Of a stretch of DNA of 64,000 bases, positions 33,750 through 45,310 are shown piece after piece. Within the stretch, counting starts at the first letter, position 1. Every line of letters begins with the position of its first letter. Source of the DNA: Cenococcum geophilum 1.58 (lineage: Eukaryota > Ascomycota > Dothideomycetes > Gloniales > Gloniaceae); the NCBI GenBank assembly GCA_001692895.1, contig KV748250.1, forward strand, positions 187,475 through 251,474, written 5' to 3'. The position numbers and the translations under genes were made by a program. The notes beneath the pieces were generated by a model. The model was not told the DNA's origin and made no database searches. It saw nothing but the letters and a program-made list of their open reading frames with translations.

Positions 33750-34420
33750 AGTGTGCGGGGCGTCAGGCAAGCCTTCTTATATACTCTAAAATGGTAAAAC
33801 AGAAGTAAAAGAAGAGGTACGGGGCCTAAGGTTTTAAGGCTTTAGTTTTTAGGCTTTAGCTTACTTATCCGCATATATAATGCGTTTTATAAGAGGTTAC
33901 TCCTCTATAAACAGGCTTTATTCTCTTTATAGTTAGCGCTAAGTTAATAGTAATAACACTAGTTTATTAAGTGGCTTCTTTAGTCCTTTTAGGCAATACA
34001 TTTCCTAAAGTATCCAGTTAATATAGTCTACAGGATAACTAGAAGGATTAATCCGCCGTCGCTTAAGAGCCTTTTTAGGTAGTACTACGGCAGTACGCAA
34101 AGAGACGGGTTCCAACTAGGTGGAAATAACTGTTGTAGCTATATTAATTATCAATACCTAAAATTTCTAGATATTAACGCACTTAGGAGTATAGTAGAAT
34201 AAAGTATATAAGGTCCTCTATCTAGGTCCTCACGAATAACTTCTTATATAGCATTCTTAAGACTTTTACGCGCTACATCGGAGCCCTAAGTAGAGTCAGT
34301 ATTGCCTAGGAGTCCCTAAACTATAAGGAAATAAACCTTTTTTTTACTATCGCTTTTAGGCTGCTTTATTACCGCTCGGCCTAGCCTACTAGCGTACTAT
34401 TAAGGGGGAGAGATGCAATT
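33750..34420 (-). pseudogene. unrecognised coding remnant
   Basis: Minus-strand frames include KVYFLIV-GLLGNTDST, SDVARKSLKNAI-EVIREDL near 34300-34200 and, after a shift, LRTAVVLPKKALKRRRINPS, then YPVDYINWIL-EMYCLKGLKK near 34110-33990. The basic cluster (KKALKRRR) could be a nuclear localisation signal. No family is recognised. Only TAA/TAG interrupt the frame. Confidence 0.35.
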
Positions 34421-36249
34421 AATAGTTACCGCTTACTACGAAGAGAATTAGACACGGCTTTATAATAGGTATAGTATAGATAAAGTCTATCTTTATAAGA
34501 AGGCGCGTAATAAGCAGGGTGCTAAAAACACATCGCCTGCCTAATTAGAAGTAGCTGCTTTTCTTAGCGAAATAAGTAATAAAAGAATATTGATATTAGT
34601 AGAAGTTATACTATTAGATATATTAAGTATATCAAAAATACCTAGAGAAAACTTTACTTGGGTAAAAAATTATATAAAAATTAAAATAAACTTACTAATA
34701 GTAAAGCTACGCGATAAGAGCTACTCCTTACTACCCTAGCTATAACCCTAGCTACAACCCCTTATATATACTTTTATTATTAGCCTTAACTTTTCTAACT
34801 AAGACTCTTGTTATATAACTACTCCCTTACCTTTTATCTTACTAGACTCGTAAGCGTTATTATATAACACTAACTAGTTAGTAAATTGCTATCCGTTCCG
34901 GTATAAGAGTAGATATATTACTTATTTTCTATACGTTACGGATATTCCAGCTTAGAATAATAATTATAACTATACTAAATAGGCTCTTTAACTGGCGAGG
35001 CTTAGCTAGTCTTTAGATATCCTATACGGTATTAGCACTTTCTAGCTTCCTTATTAGCATTATCTACTATATTCTACCGGCTTTATCTCTACTCTCTGTC
35101 TTAATATCCGTTTCTAAGGTATAGTAGTTAGTACTACTAGCATAGTTTATCCCTATTAATTTCTTAGGTGTTTTATAGGGAAAGATAACTAAAATAATAA
35201 CTAATATAATTAGTACGCGTTATGGAGGACTAGCTAAGTATAACAACTTTCGTTTTATATTAGTAATGTTTATAATAGTTTAAGTACCATTATATAATAA
35301 TATAGCCCTTATAGTATACTCCGGCTAATATATAAGGTAAGTAGGTTATAGTAAATATAATAAGGAGACAAACCTGCTTTGTATATAGTACGCCGCCTTA
35401 CGTTACTGTAGTTAATATAACCTTGCTATTCCAATATTAAACGTTTCGGCGAGAAAGAATAAATGTCGTTTTAATAAAGAATAGAAGTATAACGTGGCCG
35501 CCTTGTTATTAGTAGGAAGCGTAAATAAGGAGGCTAGTTAGACAACGTAAGGTAGATATAGCTGCTAAGTTACGCGTAAAGGCGGTAAAAACGGGGTTTT
35601 TTAATCCTACTAAGGTGGCTTATAGGGTTTTCCCCCTAAATGCCAGTGGTTTTCTTTCCTGTATAATATATAAGTGTATAGAGTAGTCTACGTACGCCGA
35701 TATAGGCTCTACCGCTCTAGTTATCTACCTTTAAAATTTATAGTTAAATTAACTTATATATTTAAATATAATACAAAACAAAACTAGTTAAATAGGATAT
35801 TAATAGGAGAGATGAAAAGATATAATAATAACCGTCTATTTATTCCGAGCTTTACTAGCTAAATATAATTAGACTTTTAAACAGTAGGCTCTTGCCTAAT
35901 AGCTAAATGCAGTTACTATAAAAGCTAGTCATTTAATTAGCTAATATTAGCTATAGCAGAGATAGGAAAGGTATAGAGGAACTAGTATATATACGCTAAA
36001 AGGAGAATATAACCTAGTTGCGAGCTTCTAATACTACTAGTATAGAATTATAACTAATTTTTAAGGTAAATATAGAGCAGGGAAGATATAAACGATAATA
36101 GTTAGTGCAATAAAACATATCTTGGCCGAAATTTTCTAATAATTTAGTATGTCTAATATAAGCTAGTGGCATAAAGTTATTATTCTAAGTGTATTCTTTT
36201 AAATACTATTACAGCCACCATATACCCTTTAACTTATGTCCTTAACGCT
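34421..36249. other. degenerate coding-like DNA, strand and genes unresolved
   Basis: Both strands give broken frames. Plus-strand stretches such as VAAFLSEISNKRILILVEV near 34550-34610 and NLAIPILNVSARKNKCRF near 35420-35475 look protein-like, but so do parts of the minus strand near 35300. No domain is identifiable, and no repeat beyond simple AT bias was seen. Confidence 0.3.
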
Positions 36250-36970
36250 TTCTCTTTTCGCCTCTTAAGTCGCGGCAGGTCCCTAATATAATACCTAAAA
36301 CATTATCTATCTTCCTTCCTAAGTCTATAAACAGCCTTCTTCTAACGCTATCCTTCTTAACTAGTATCGTAGCTTTCGTTTTACTCGGTATTAGTTTCCT
36401 AGCGATCGCAATTACTAGGCTACGGATTTTCTCTTCAATATCTTCCTTAATATCTCCTTAGATATCTTCTTAGATATCTTAGTCTAAGTCTTTATTAGCA
36501 GACTTATAGTTAAAGTAAGTATCTTCGGGGCTCGATTTAACATCGGAGACTATAATATAACTATGCTCTTCTTTGTCCTTTTCGACCATATTAGGTGCTT
36601 CGGTAGTTATAATAATTCTATTTATACTGCCGGGAATAACTATAACTAAGTTAAATATATATATGCAAGTAATAATGGAAAGCTCCTTACCTTTAAAGGC
36701 GGCCTTATAAATTAATTTACTAGACTTAGATAGTTTATATATACACTTTATCGCGGCTTTTATCTAGCGCTAATTAGTTAATCCTCTTAACACAACTATA
36801 AGTGTACTATTAGAGCAACTACCCGTTTATATTCAACATTTAGAGCCGCCACTTTCTTCCTATTTAAATCTTTAGATAATATTTTCTGTCTAGAGCACTA
36901 TAGACGATTACTCTTAACTGCAGTGTCTATAGCGGGATTGTAGTTATATAGAGATTGTAGTTATATTAAG
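36250..36970 (-). pseudogene. orphan minus-strand gene with acidic Asp/Ile repeats
   Basis: A well-kept minus-strand frame covers most of this interval: YKAAFKGKELSIITCIYIFN (about 36710-36650), VIPGSINRIIITTEAPNMVE, KDKEEHSYIIVSDVKSSPED and a repetitive acidic stretch (LDQDIQEDIQGDIKEDIEEK, about 36485-36425). The C-terminus is basic: ILVKKDSVRRRLFIDLGRK, then GTCRDLRGEKRKR before a stop near 36258. IYIFNLVIVIPG could be a short hydrophobic segment. No family is recognised. It is divergent from the plus-strand gene starting near 37160, with a palindrome and a minisatellite between them. Confidence 0.45.
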
Positions 36971-37085
36971 GGGAATGCTATATTAGATAGAGAGGGTCGT
37001 ATTAAATAGAGAGGGTTGTGTTAGATAGAGAGGATTATATTAAATAGAGAGGATTATATTAAATAGAGGGGATTATATTAGCTAG
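36935..37085. repeat. ~20-bp tandem repeat (GGATTATATTAAATAGAGA)
   Basis: About seven degenerate copies of GGATTATATTAAATAGAGA, differing at RIP-type positions (GTGTTAGATAGAGA, CGTATTAAATAGAGA). It lies just upstream of the minus-strand gene ending at 36250. Confidence 0.85.
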
Positions 37086-37125
37086 GTAATTTCTATTACT
37101 AAGCCTATATTAGCACGTTATATAA

Positions 37126-37150
37126 GTTTGGTATATTATTATGCCAAAAC
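37126..37150. promoter_or_regulatory. palindrome between divergent genes
   Basis: GTTTGGTATATT is followed by ATTATGCCAAAAC. Coding-like frames begin leftward (minus, near 36970) and rightward (plus, near 37160), so this copy occupies a shared 5' region. Confidence 0.65.
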
Positions 37151-37159
37151 CAACTAGCT

Positions 37160-38520
37160 ATAAATACTTAGAATTCCATCACACCTTTATCCAAATAGAT
37201 ATCATTAAGCATTAAGTGCTTATAGCTCTTAGCAGTTGGAAGATACCAAACCGTACCCTCTACCGCTATTTATAACGACATTAATAGATATAAGAGGTAA
37301 TTTAGAGCTAGGAATATCGCATTGGCTTAATTATAATAAATCATTATAAATAACCTCTCCTCTAACCAAACATTCTTAAACCCTAACTAACTTACCTAGG
37401 GCTAGATTATATAATGTATATAAAATTAACCTTATGCGTATCGTTAAGGACAACAAAGCTATTTAGTTATTCTATTAACGTACGGGCATAATAATAAAGA
37501 TGCTACTTAAGCTTAGGAACATAGCGTAACAGCTTAGCATTAGTCGGGATATAACTAAAAGAATAGGCATATTATACAGCGACTACTATATATAGTTCCT
37601 TAGAAGTATAAAGAAGGACTAAAACAAAATAGATAGGACCGTGCCGTAGGGCCAGAAAGATAATCTTAGAAGATATATAATATTCCTTAAATAGGAGAAC
37701 AACTTATATGCCAAGGATATTGCAATATTTGTTTCGCTTATATTAGATACTAGCCACGTTTAAATTAACCAGCTATTAGTAACTAAAGTCATTAATATTA
37801 AGCCGCTTACTTTACTAATACGTTACATTATCGCCTTACCTTAGGGTTTAATTAGCTAAGAATCTTAGGAGAAGAGCCGTTATATATTTATCAAATTGCT
37901 ATAAGCAGAGGTACCTAGCTGCAAAGCGGGCGCCTATAAATGCATTCTCTTTATACTTAAGGAGTGTTTAATAGGGCTTCTATAGCTCTCTTTTACAACT
38001 ATATATAGATTAAAGTGCTATAACAACTAATATATAATTAAGAAAGGCATGCGTTTAGTTCAATATATAACTCTAAACCTATTACTCGAAAACTCAAGAG
38101 AATCTATTTAACAGATACTCGGCTATATATTTAATACAAAAGACCTCCCTACTAATACTACTAATTCTAAGTATAGCCATAGGCAGGAATGCACCGAGGC
38201 GACCTTAAAGATAATATTGGTGGTAAATCAGATACTACTAGTTATAGCAGTCCTCTTTAGGACGGATATTAAAAGGAAAGAGGAAAAATATCAGAAGGTG
38301 TTTAAGAAGATAGAGATTTAGTATTACACTATAAAGGGTATTCGCACTATATATTACAAACCCATTAGGTACGTCTTCTATATTAGCAAAACCTACTACA
38401 CTACTTACTAGGTTAGCAGAGGGCCCAATAAAGGTAGAATTATCTATTACAATAATATAGCCGGATGTAATGTGGTATATTATAAGACGAACAATTAGTA
38501 GGAGAATATTGAACTAATGT
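37160..38520 (+). pseudogene. unrecognised gene, plus strand, moderately preserved
   Basis: A long plus-strand frame of about 450 codons starts about 10-40 bp after the palindrome. It holds LELGISHWLNYNKSL-ITSP (about 37300-37360), LYNVYKINLMRIVKDNKAI, LFYQRTGIIIKMLLKLRNIA (about 37470-37525) and ISRDITKRIGILYSDYYI. Then come AKDIAIFVSLILDTSHV (about 37710-37760), CKAGAYKCILFILKECLIGL (about 37920-37980) and IRTIYYKPIRYVFYISKTYY near 38340-38400. Nearly all stops are TAA/TAG in Gln positions. The order of short hydrophobic and basic segments resembles DNA-associated proteins, but I cannot assign a family. Confidence 0.45.
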
Positions 38521-39690
38521 AGGGTGTTGTTACGGTGTTCTACAAATAAATCATATTAAAAAATATGATTTAGTCTTAACCCGCTTATTGCATTATATAC
38601 TATCTAGTTATACTTTATGGGTTGTTTATTAAACAGTAATAGAAATAGATTAAAGTGGAGTAAATTAAGGCTTAAATCCACTCCATCTAGTAAATCGCTA
38701 ATAAAGCCCCAGGAGTTTCAGCATATAACTATACTATTAATAGTATATACATATAAGTCTTGGCAACCTTTTAGTGTTAAAGAAGCTTAGTGCGAATCTT
38801 ATTAATTTAACGCCCTTAATCCTTATTGCTAGTGATATCGTCGCCTTTTAGATTAACTAGTTGCTCTACTAAAGGACATGCCCTACTTTATATGCAGTAT
38901 TAGCTTTATTAAAGCTCCTATTAACCTAAATCGGATTTCCTTACCACCGTCTTATAACTGTCTTTAATGCCTAGTACCCTATATCTCACTACCCTATCTC
39001 TTACTATTGTATTGCTTACTACCTATTTCTATTACCTATACCGATCTTATATATATAGAGAGCTTCTAGAGCTATCTTTAATCGATAGAGTTCTTATTAC
39101 TAATCGGCCTATTTAACAGCTCCACACTAAATATATACCTTACTATCTAGCCAGAACTCTATATCCTTTATAGCGTTAATAGCGTTCAGATTAACTAACG
39201 TTAGGGCGAGGACAATATTGTCAGAGGTAGAAGATACGTATAGAGGGAAGAAGCGCTACTATACTTAGGACATAGCGAATATACTAAGGAAGAGGTAGTA
39301 ATAGTAAGGTAGGTAGGCGAGGACGAGCTTTAAGGAGGGTGTCGATATAGGTAAGCAGCGGTAAGGGCTAGACGATAGACGCGAGTTAAATATTAGGTGG
39401 CTAAGACTATAATTTTCAAACGCCCTACCATAAGGAGCACTACTAATTGACTTTACTACGCACTAACTACTAGACGCTTAATCCTTTTAAAGAGGTATAA
39501 GCTATAGAGCTCTAGGAGCTCTATTAGGTTTAATCCACACTACTCCATTAATTAAATTAATCGATCTAAATTTAGTGAAAAGGGTGCTCTGTCTAGAGCT
39601 TTAAATAGCCTTTAATCTAGTTCTATTACTATTATTAGATAATATCTTTATAAGAGCACATTCTCCTTAGCTAAGCCTATTTTTTAACCT
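38521..39690. other. intergenic with a hairpin and the right arm of the inverted repeat
   Basis: TAAATCATATT (38547-38557) and AATATGATTTA (38562-38572) form an 11-bp stem with a 4-nt loop. Near 38640-38690, GTGGAGTAAATTAAGG and TAAATCCACTCC form a looser inverted repeat. About 39485-39560 matches 29245-29320 in reverse. No convincing reading frame was found. Confidence 0.45.
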
Positions 39691-39699
39691 TGTAGTTCT

Positions 39700-40280
39700 T
39701 GCTATTATTATAAATCCACCTAACCACAAGTCTGTAGCATAGCCCGCCTTAACTATCCCTATATAGTATAAACCCTACCCTCCTTTCTCTTTCCCTTTTT
39801 ACTTAGACTCGGCCTAACCTTATTATCGCTAAATAAGATTTCGTTGACGCGGACCTTACGCGGCAGTTACGCTTTGCTTAATAAGATTTTCTTCTTACGC
39901 GTTTTACTTAGTAAGGCTTTCTTCTTACGCGATATAGCTACTATATCCACCTTCTTAGTTTCCGGCTTATTGTTGGCAATTATATCTCTATGGTTCTTAA
40001 GAGCTTCTCTATATATAACTAGGTCTAATAAGCTTTGGTTAGGAGATTTAAAGGTTATTAGAACTAACCCTAGAACGCGACTTAGTAGATTATACTCCTA
40101 CTTAAGTTATATCTTAAGATAATAGCCATTTATTATTCCATCTAAATCTAGTTATTAGGCTATTAAACATTAACCTTTACTATTTTAGTGCACTCACCTC
40201 TAATACTACTTGCTCTATTATCGCGGCTGCCATATTTATAGAAGTGGTGATAGTAAATACTATATAAAAGATTGTAAGAT
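39700..40280 (-). pseudogene. small Lys-rich protein remnant, minus strand
   Basis: The minus-strand frame reads YNLLSRVLGLVLITFKSPN and SLLDLVIYREALKNHRDIIA (about 40075-39990), then NNKPETKKVDIVAISRKKKA and LLSKTRKKKILLSKA (about 39980-39880), and RKVRVNEILFSDNKVRPSLS near 39865-39805 with a KKGKRKEG tail. Repeated RKKKxLLSK blocks make it strongly basic, as in DNA-binding or nucleolar tails. The opposite-strand open frame at 39844-40122 mirrors it and is probably a shadow, because the minus frame has more protein-like composition. It is divergent from the plus-strand gene at 40729 across a palindrome. Confidence 0.4.
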
Positions 40281-40420
40281 ATGCTCTGTAGAAGGTTAGT
40301 TATAGTATATACTAAGTAGCTAAGCAGTAGTTTAGAGTAGAGGTAGGGCGAATTATAGAGTGGCGTGTTTTATATAGATAGTGAATTAATATTATTAGGG
40401 CTGCGTTATTAAGTAAGCGG

Positions 40421-40446
40421 GTTTTGGTATATTACCATGCCAAAAT
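40421..40446. promoter_or_regulatory. palindrome between divergent genes
   Basis: GTTTTGGTATAT is followed by TACCATGCCAAAAT. It lies about 140 bp upstream of the Lys-rich minus-strand gene and about 280 bp upstream of the plus-strand gene at 40729. Confidence 0.65.
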
Positions 40447-40728
40447 CCAGATTCTATCTTCCTTCTCGCGCCTAACGCCTTAACTAGTTAGCGCGGCATC
40501 TACTTTTAATATAGCCCTATTTAGTATAACAATATACTAAAATAAAGACTTCTCAAAGCCACTGCTCCTTTAGTTCGATACTATTATACTTATTACGCTA
40601 TTAATACTATTTACCTCTTAGTAACTAGCCGCCTCTAAATAACGCTTCCTAATTAGTAATCCCTACTATCTAGTAAGTATATAGAACGTCCTGGGATATA
40701 TTCATACCGCTAATATCTAAGTAGTACT

Positions 40729-41400
40729 ATGGCTATAGAAAGATTACACGCGTTAGTTAATAAAGTCCTACTATATCTGGGTGATATATATAATAACATT
40801 AATAAATATATTAAGGATAAAGAACTAGACTACAAATGCTGCGATATAGATATCTTTTATCCACTTAATACAGACGATAATTACGACTACTTTTATAGTA
40901 GCTGTATTGCCTTAATAGAGGAGTATTGTATATTAAAAGAGAAAGAACTAGTAGCGAGGGAGAAGGAGCGGGAAAGAGCCTAGATACTCGCCTTGTTTAA
41001 TAAAGTCATGCCGCGCAAAAGCTAATTATATTATAACATTTGCAAATTTAAAGAGAACGAAAAACTAGGCTATAAATACGGCGATACCAATCCCTTTTAT
41101 CCTCTAAGCGCAGATAATAAGCTAAATACTCCGTTAGTACTTCTAGCAAAACTCTAAAAGAGTTAATAACTACGGATTAGTTACTAATATTACTAGTAGG
41201 TCTTCTTAGGCTACCAGGCTAGCTATATACTAACACTCCTATAATTCTTACTACGGCGCGAAATAGATTTAGCTAGATGGATAGTTTATTTATTAACGGC
41301 TTTATTTATTATATAAGCCCTCTTTATTATACGGTTAGAGCTAGAGCTTCTAAGTATAAATATAAACCTAGTTTCTATATTAGTATGCTTCACTACTATA
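40729..41400 (+). pseudogene. unrecognised gene with an internal duplication
   Basis: ATG at 40729 opens 84 uninterrupted codons (MAIERLHALVNKVLLYLGD... to KEKERERA at 40980). After a TAG the frame goes on for about 130 more codons. Two similar modules are visible: KELDYKCCDIDIFYPLNTDD (about 40817-40880) and KLGYKYGDTNPFYPLSADN (about 41062-41120), sharing K-L-Y-K-x-x-D-x-x-x-FYPL. A Glu/Lys/Arg-rich helix (KEKELVAREKERERA) separates them. LARWIVYLLTALFII near 41265 may be a membrane helix. The first module is one of the few stop-free frames here. No family is recognised. Confidence 0.5.
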
Positions 41401-41794
41401 TATTAAATACTTATAGTTACTATTAACTATCCTTATTAGTATATTTTATATAAATCTCGCTCTATATAACAGTGTCCTATATATTAATACAAATGTAGAA
41501 ACTCCGCCTTAGTTAGTTAGCACTAATAACTACTATAGGTAAGACTAGGTTTAAATCTATACTAGTGATGTCTATATTATCTATCGCTTATTATTAACGT
41601 AATTAATATTATAAGACTCTCTTAGTAGGCAGCCCTATAATTACAAAGAAATCTTAGCCTAGTAAAGATATTGTATTAGTAAGATAGAGTCCAGAATTTA
41701 AGCTCCTTAGCCCTATATAAGGCCTATACTACGTGATTTTAGAAAATAAAAAGTAGACTATTTTACGCTACCACGCCACCCTACTCTATTAGGG

Positions 41795-43330
41795 TTAATC
41801 CACCTCCATCTTATCTGCCTCCTTAATGGCCTTATTTAGACTATTTAAGAGATTATTCCTAGTAGCCTTAATCGCCCTAACCTTAAGGGGCTAGCTAATT
41901 ACTAATGGCTAATAGATAGTCTTATCAATAATTTCGCAAATTAGTTTTAGGAAAGATGCCGTTTTAAGTAGAATTGAATAGACTTAGGCTATAACCTAAG
42001 CATTAAATCAATATAGGCTTACCGCTATTAGTATAGTATTAACCTCTAAGAAAGTATTGACTTATATATTTATACTACCTTCTAGCAGTATTAGGATAAT
42101 CCTAGGGCTGACCTAGTTAACTAAGCTCTTGATAGACTTTCCGCATTAGGTTTTATAGTTTAGTACATTTCTCTTTATAACCAATTCGCGACAAATATAC
42201 TAGATTATCGCCGATTTTAGGCCTTTTCCTTTTGTAGTAGGACACCCCTTTAATCTAAGCTCGGTTTTCAAAGCCTTCTTCTTTACTTTCTCCTCTTTAA
42301 TGGCTTTACTTATATATATAGCTTCCTTAATAAGCTTAATATACGCGTCTATAAGTTTAATATATATATAAATAATATAGATCTAATAAATAATACTATT
42401 AAAGCCTCTAGACAATACCTTGGATTTTTTAATAGTTTTAAAGAAGTGTTTTAGAGTATAATTAATCATCCTTCTTGCGGCCTCCTAGGCTTACTCGGTA
42501 ACTCCCTTATCTAGTTTATAGTTGTTTTACTTATTATATAACTATATAAGTAAAGAAAGACGACTAAGTGCTAGCTTGCCTATAATCTAACTAAAGAAGA
42601 AGTTGGTAATTTTAATCGTATTATCTTTGGTTACCCTTATAACGGTCTTCTTATTATTTATTAAAGTGTTAAACTTAAGGAGGCGAACTACGGTAAAGAA
42701 TTTATCTCGCGCTCCTGTAATGTATATAATGTTAACAGCCTTACTTAGGTTAAACTTAATAGGAAGAAGTCCCTTCTTTCTTAGCTTAAAGACTATTGTT
42801 ATATCCTTAGCTCTATCTAAGCGTTCCACTTCCTCTTTAGCAGCAGCTTCCCCCCTATCTTTAGCTTTAGCTTCAGCCTTTCCTCTATCTTTAGCTTTAT
42901 CTTCTTCTACGGCTTTTCCCTCGTTACTTTACTTAAGAAAGTTTAGAATATCTCTATCTATATTATCTTCGTCTTTACTAACACTATTATGCCCGCTATT
43001 AATATATTCATTATTATTATATTAGGGTTCCTCTTTAGTTCCCAAGGAGTTTTTAGCAGCAGCTATTATTAGTCTAAAGGGTTCATCTTCTATTTCCTCG
43101 CTTTTTCCCTTTAGGGTATTAAGGTATAGTTTAAAGAGACGGATGCAGTGTATATATTATACTAGGTTATTATAAAAACCCTCTAAAAGTTTAGATATTC
43201 CCCTAAGGATCTAAGCGCGTATTAGTAAATAGTCTTAGATTCATTTCATTATAAGGCCCTACCTTAACTACTACTTCCCTAATAGCTAGCGTTGGCGGAA
43301 CCTTACGTTAAATAGACTTGTTTTTTAGGG
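41795..43330 (-). pseudogene. family-1 protein, copy A
   Basis: Minus-strand gene of about 500 codons. The N-terminal part has LYLNTLKGKSEEIEDEPFRL (about 43130-43070) and IIAAAKNSLGTKEEP, then an acidic and Ala-rich linker (AEAKAKDRGEAAAKEEVERL, about 42890-42830). The conserved core is DITIVFKLRKKGLLPIKFNL and NTLINNKKTVIRVTKDN, then KITNFFFS-IIGKLALSRL (about 42610-42555). The C-terminal half is Lys-rich (LKHFFKTIKKSKVL; LRLKGCPTTKGKGLKSAII) and ends SLNKAIKEADKMEVD with a stop at 41795-41797. The open plus-strand frame at 42603-43025 is its mirror. Copies B, C and H share the core and the (K/I)EVD end. Function unknown. Confidence 0.6.
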
Positions 43331-43546
43331 TGACTAGATCTACTATTATAAAGAGCGGCAGCATTAAAAGTATAAGCTAGGTTAAAGAAATAAGCTTAGC
43401 TTTAAAGCGGATATTAAAGGAAGTAATAGGTTTAAAAAAGGTGGTAGGGGAAAATTTAAATGGGCAATATTGTTATAAGTGTTATTAAAAACTTAGTGGG
43501 GTTACTATTAATAACAGGCCTACCTAACTTCTGCTGTCCGACCTCC

Positions 43547-43570
43547 TTTTAGCATATTAACACGCCAAAA
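43547..43570. repeat. 24-nt palindrome copy upstream of family-1 copy A
   Basis: TTTTAGCATATT is followed by AACACGCCAAAA, about 215 bp upstream of the family-1 copy A frame. Confidence 0.85.
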
Positions 43571-43849
43571 TCACGAATATTATACTATTCTCTTGCGAAT
43601 TACAAATTCTAATACGTAGAGCAATAAGGGTGGGTATACTAATAGCAGCGGCTTAAAAACCGATCCGGAGGACCCGGTTTAGTAAAGAAGTAGCTATGCG
43701 TATTAATTCCAAAGGGGATAAATTTACGCCATTCGATTAGCGCGACTAATACGCGCTTATAACGAGATATAAAGATTAGTGTAGCTACTAGTATAGTAAG
43801 GCACTTTATTTATGCTAGGTAATCTTTAGTATTTTTGTGTTATTATATA

Positions 43850-43952
43850 GATATATCTATATAGCTAAGCGAGCACTGCAGCAGCACCCCTGCATCTTAG
43901 CAACACTAACATTATTAACATTTATAAAATTAAGCCTTACTTACTTGCTTTC
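43850..43952 (+). repeat. split direct repeat A1
   Basis: It begins GATATATCTATATAGCTAAG and ends TTACTTACTTGCTTTC, pairing with A2 at 48248-48350. The internal CACTGCAGCAGCACCCCTGC is nearly unchanged between copies. Confidence 0.9.
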
Positions 43953-44099
43953 TATATTAGTCTTATTTAAGAGCTAATACCTTATTTACTCAATTTCTAA
44001 TAATTAATTGTTGCTGTTAATGACTTAACGACCTATACGCTCGTCTAAACCTTTATAAATCGTCCGTAAAAACCTTAAAAACTTAACTAATGACAACAC

Positions 44100-45310
44100 A
44101 CTTAATAAGCTAAACTCCTTAGAGGTTACCTACTAGTCTCCCTTACCTTCCCCTATACCTTTAGGCGATACGCCAGCATTATAATCTCTATCCTTTATAA
44201 TGGCGCCTCTCTCTACGGCTTAACGCGAAACTTTAGCCGCTAAAAAAGCTAAAAAACGGCTTTAGTAACTACATAAAAAGGACCTAAGGATTAGAAGAGC
44301 TTAGGTAAAGAAGGTTAAGGACTAAGTAACTAACCAGAAAATAAGACTCCTTTAGGAATAGGAGGACCGTACCAAAATACTACGCGTCTAAAAAGAATAG
44401 GAAGATTAGGCGACTAAACTCTATATATTAAGCCTCGCTATAGTAATAGCGAGATTAGCTACGGTAGTATTATCCTTAACCCTAATTAATAAACTAGGTA
44501 AGTTACTCCTATCTATAGCTAATATTCTAAATACCCTCTTCCCTAGCGTCCTAAATAAAGAGATACTTAAGGTATTTTGGGGTACTTTCTTGCCTAATAA
44601 CCTCTCTCGCCTTTAGATATACTAGCTCTAGTCTAAGCCTTAAAATAATATCCTTATTATTAATAGCGTCCTTTTTATAAGACCGAAAGAAGGGATAATA
44701 AAGGACTACCCATCCGTTAAAGTGTGGGTAGAGGGCTTCCTTAACTATATAATAATTTTAATTATTATATATAAGAATCTTTTAGTAGATCTTATTCCCT
44801 AAATACTTACCTTCTATAATTAAGTTATTTAGCTATCTACTACCTACTAAATTGCTCCCTTAATGACTATAGCCTTAGAGCACTACTCTATAGTTATTTA
44901 AAAGAACTAGTTAAAGCTAGCTAACTAGAAGATCTCTAGTAACTTCCTAGATATCTATTGCAATCCTAGTACTTATAAATCCGTATCTATCTTAAAACAT
45001 ACGTAAGTAAGCACTAATATCTTAAGGACCTGTTATAGCTTTAATAGAGGGAAGTATAACCTAGGTAAGAATTACAAGTTCCCATATACCTATAGTAAGT
45101 ATAATAGCCCGCATGCTACAAGGAATTATAAGTAGTAATTACTAGAGGAAAGTATTAATAAGGAAAAGGATTTTATTAAGCTATACCTACACTCTACCAA
45201 AACCGTGCTCTACCCTTATAGTATAAGTAGGCCAAATACTATACTATTATTTCCAGTCTTCCTGCCCTCCTCTCCTCTACAGGACTCTCCCTCCCCCTTA
45301 ATTATTTAAG
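44100..45310 (+). pseudogene. gag-like protein of the DIRS-type element
   Basis: This is the N-terminal ORF of the retrotransposon. The frame shows EILKVFWGTFLPNNLSRL near 44560-44615, RPKEGIIKDYPSVKVWVEGF (about 44680-44740), IALEHYSIVI-KN-LKLAN and FLDIYCNPSTYKSV (about 44945-44990). A Cys/His segment, TCYSFNRGKYNLGKNYKFPY followed by TYSKYNSPHATRNYK (about 45030-45130), lies at the end. In related elements this last part is C-x-C-x-C-x-H rich, and most of the Cys here have become Tyr (TGC/TGT to TAC/TAT). That fits RIP destroying a zinc-binding nucleic-acid motif. The real start was not determined. Confidence 0.65.

Noticed and set aside
42603-43025. 140-codon plus-strand open frame
   Set aside because: Antisense to family-1 copy A. 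The minus frame is shared with three paralogues and has the better composition.
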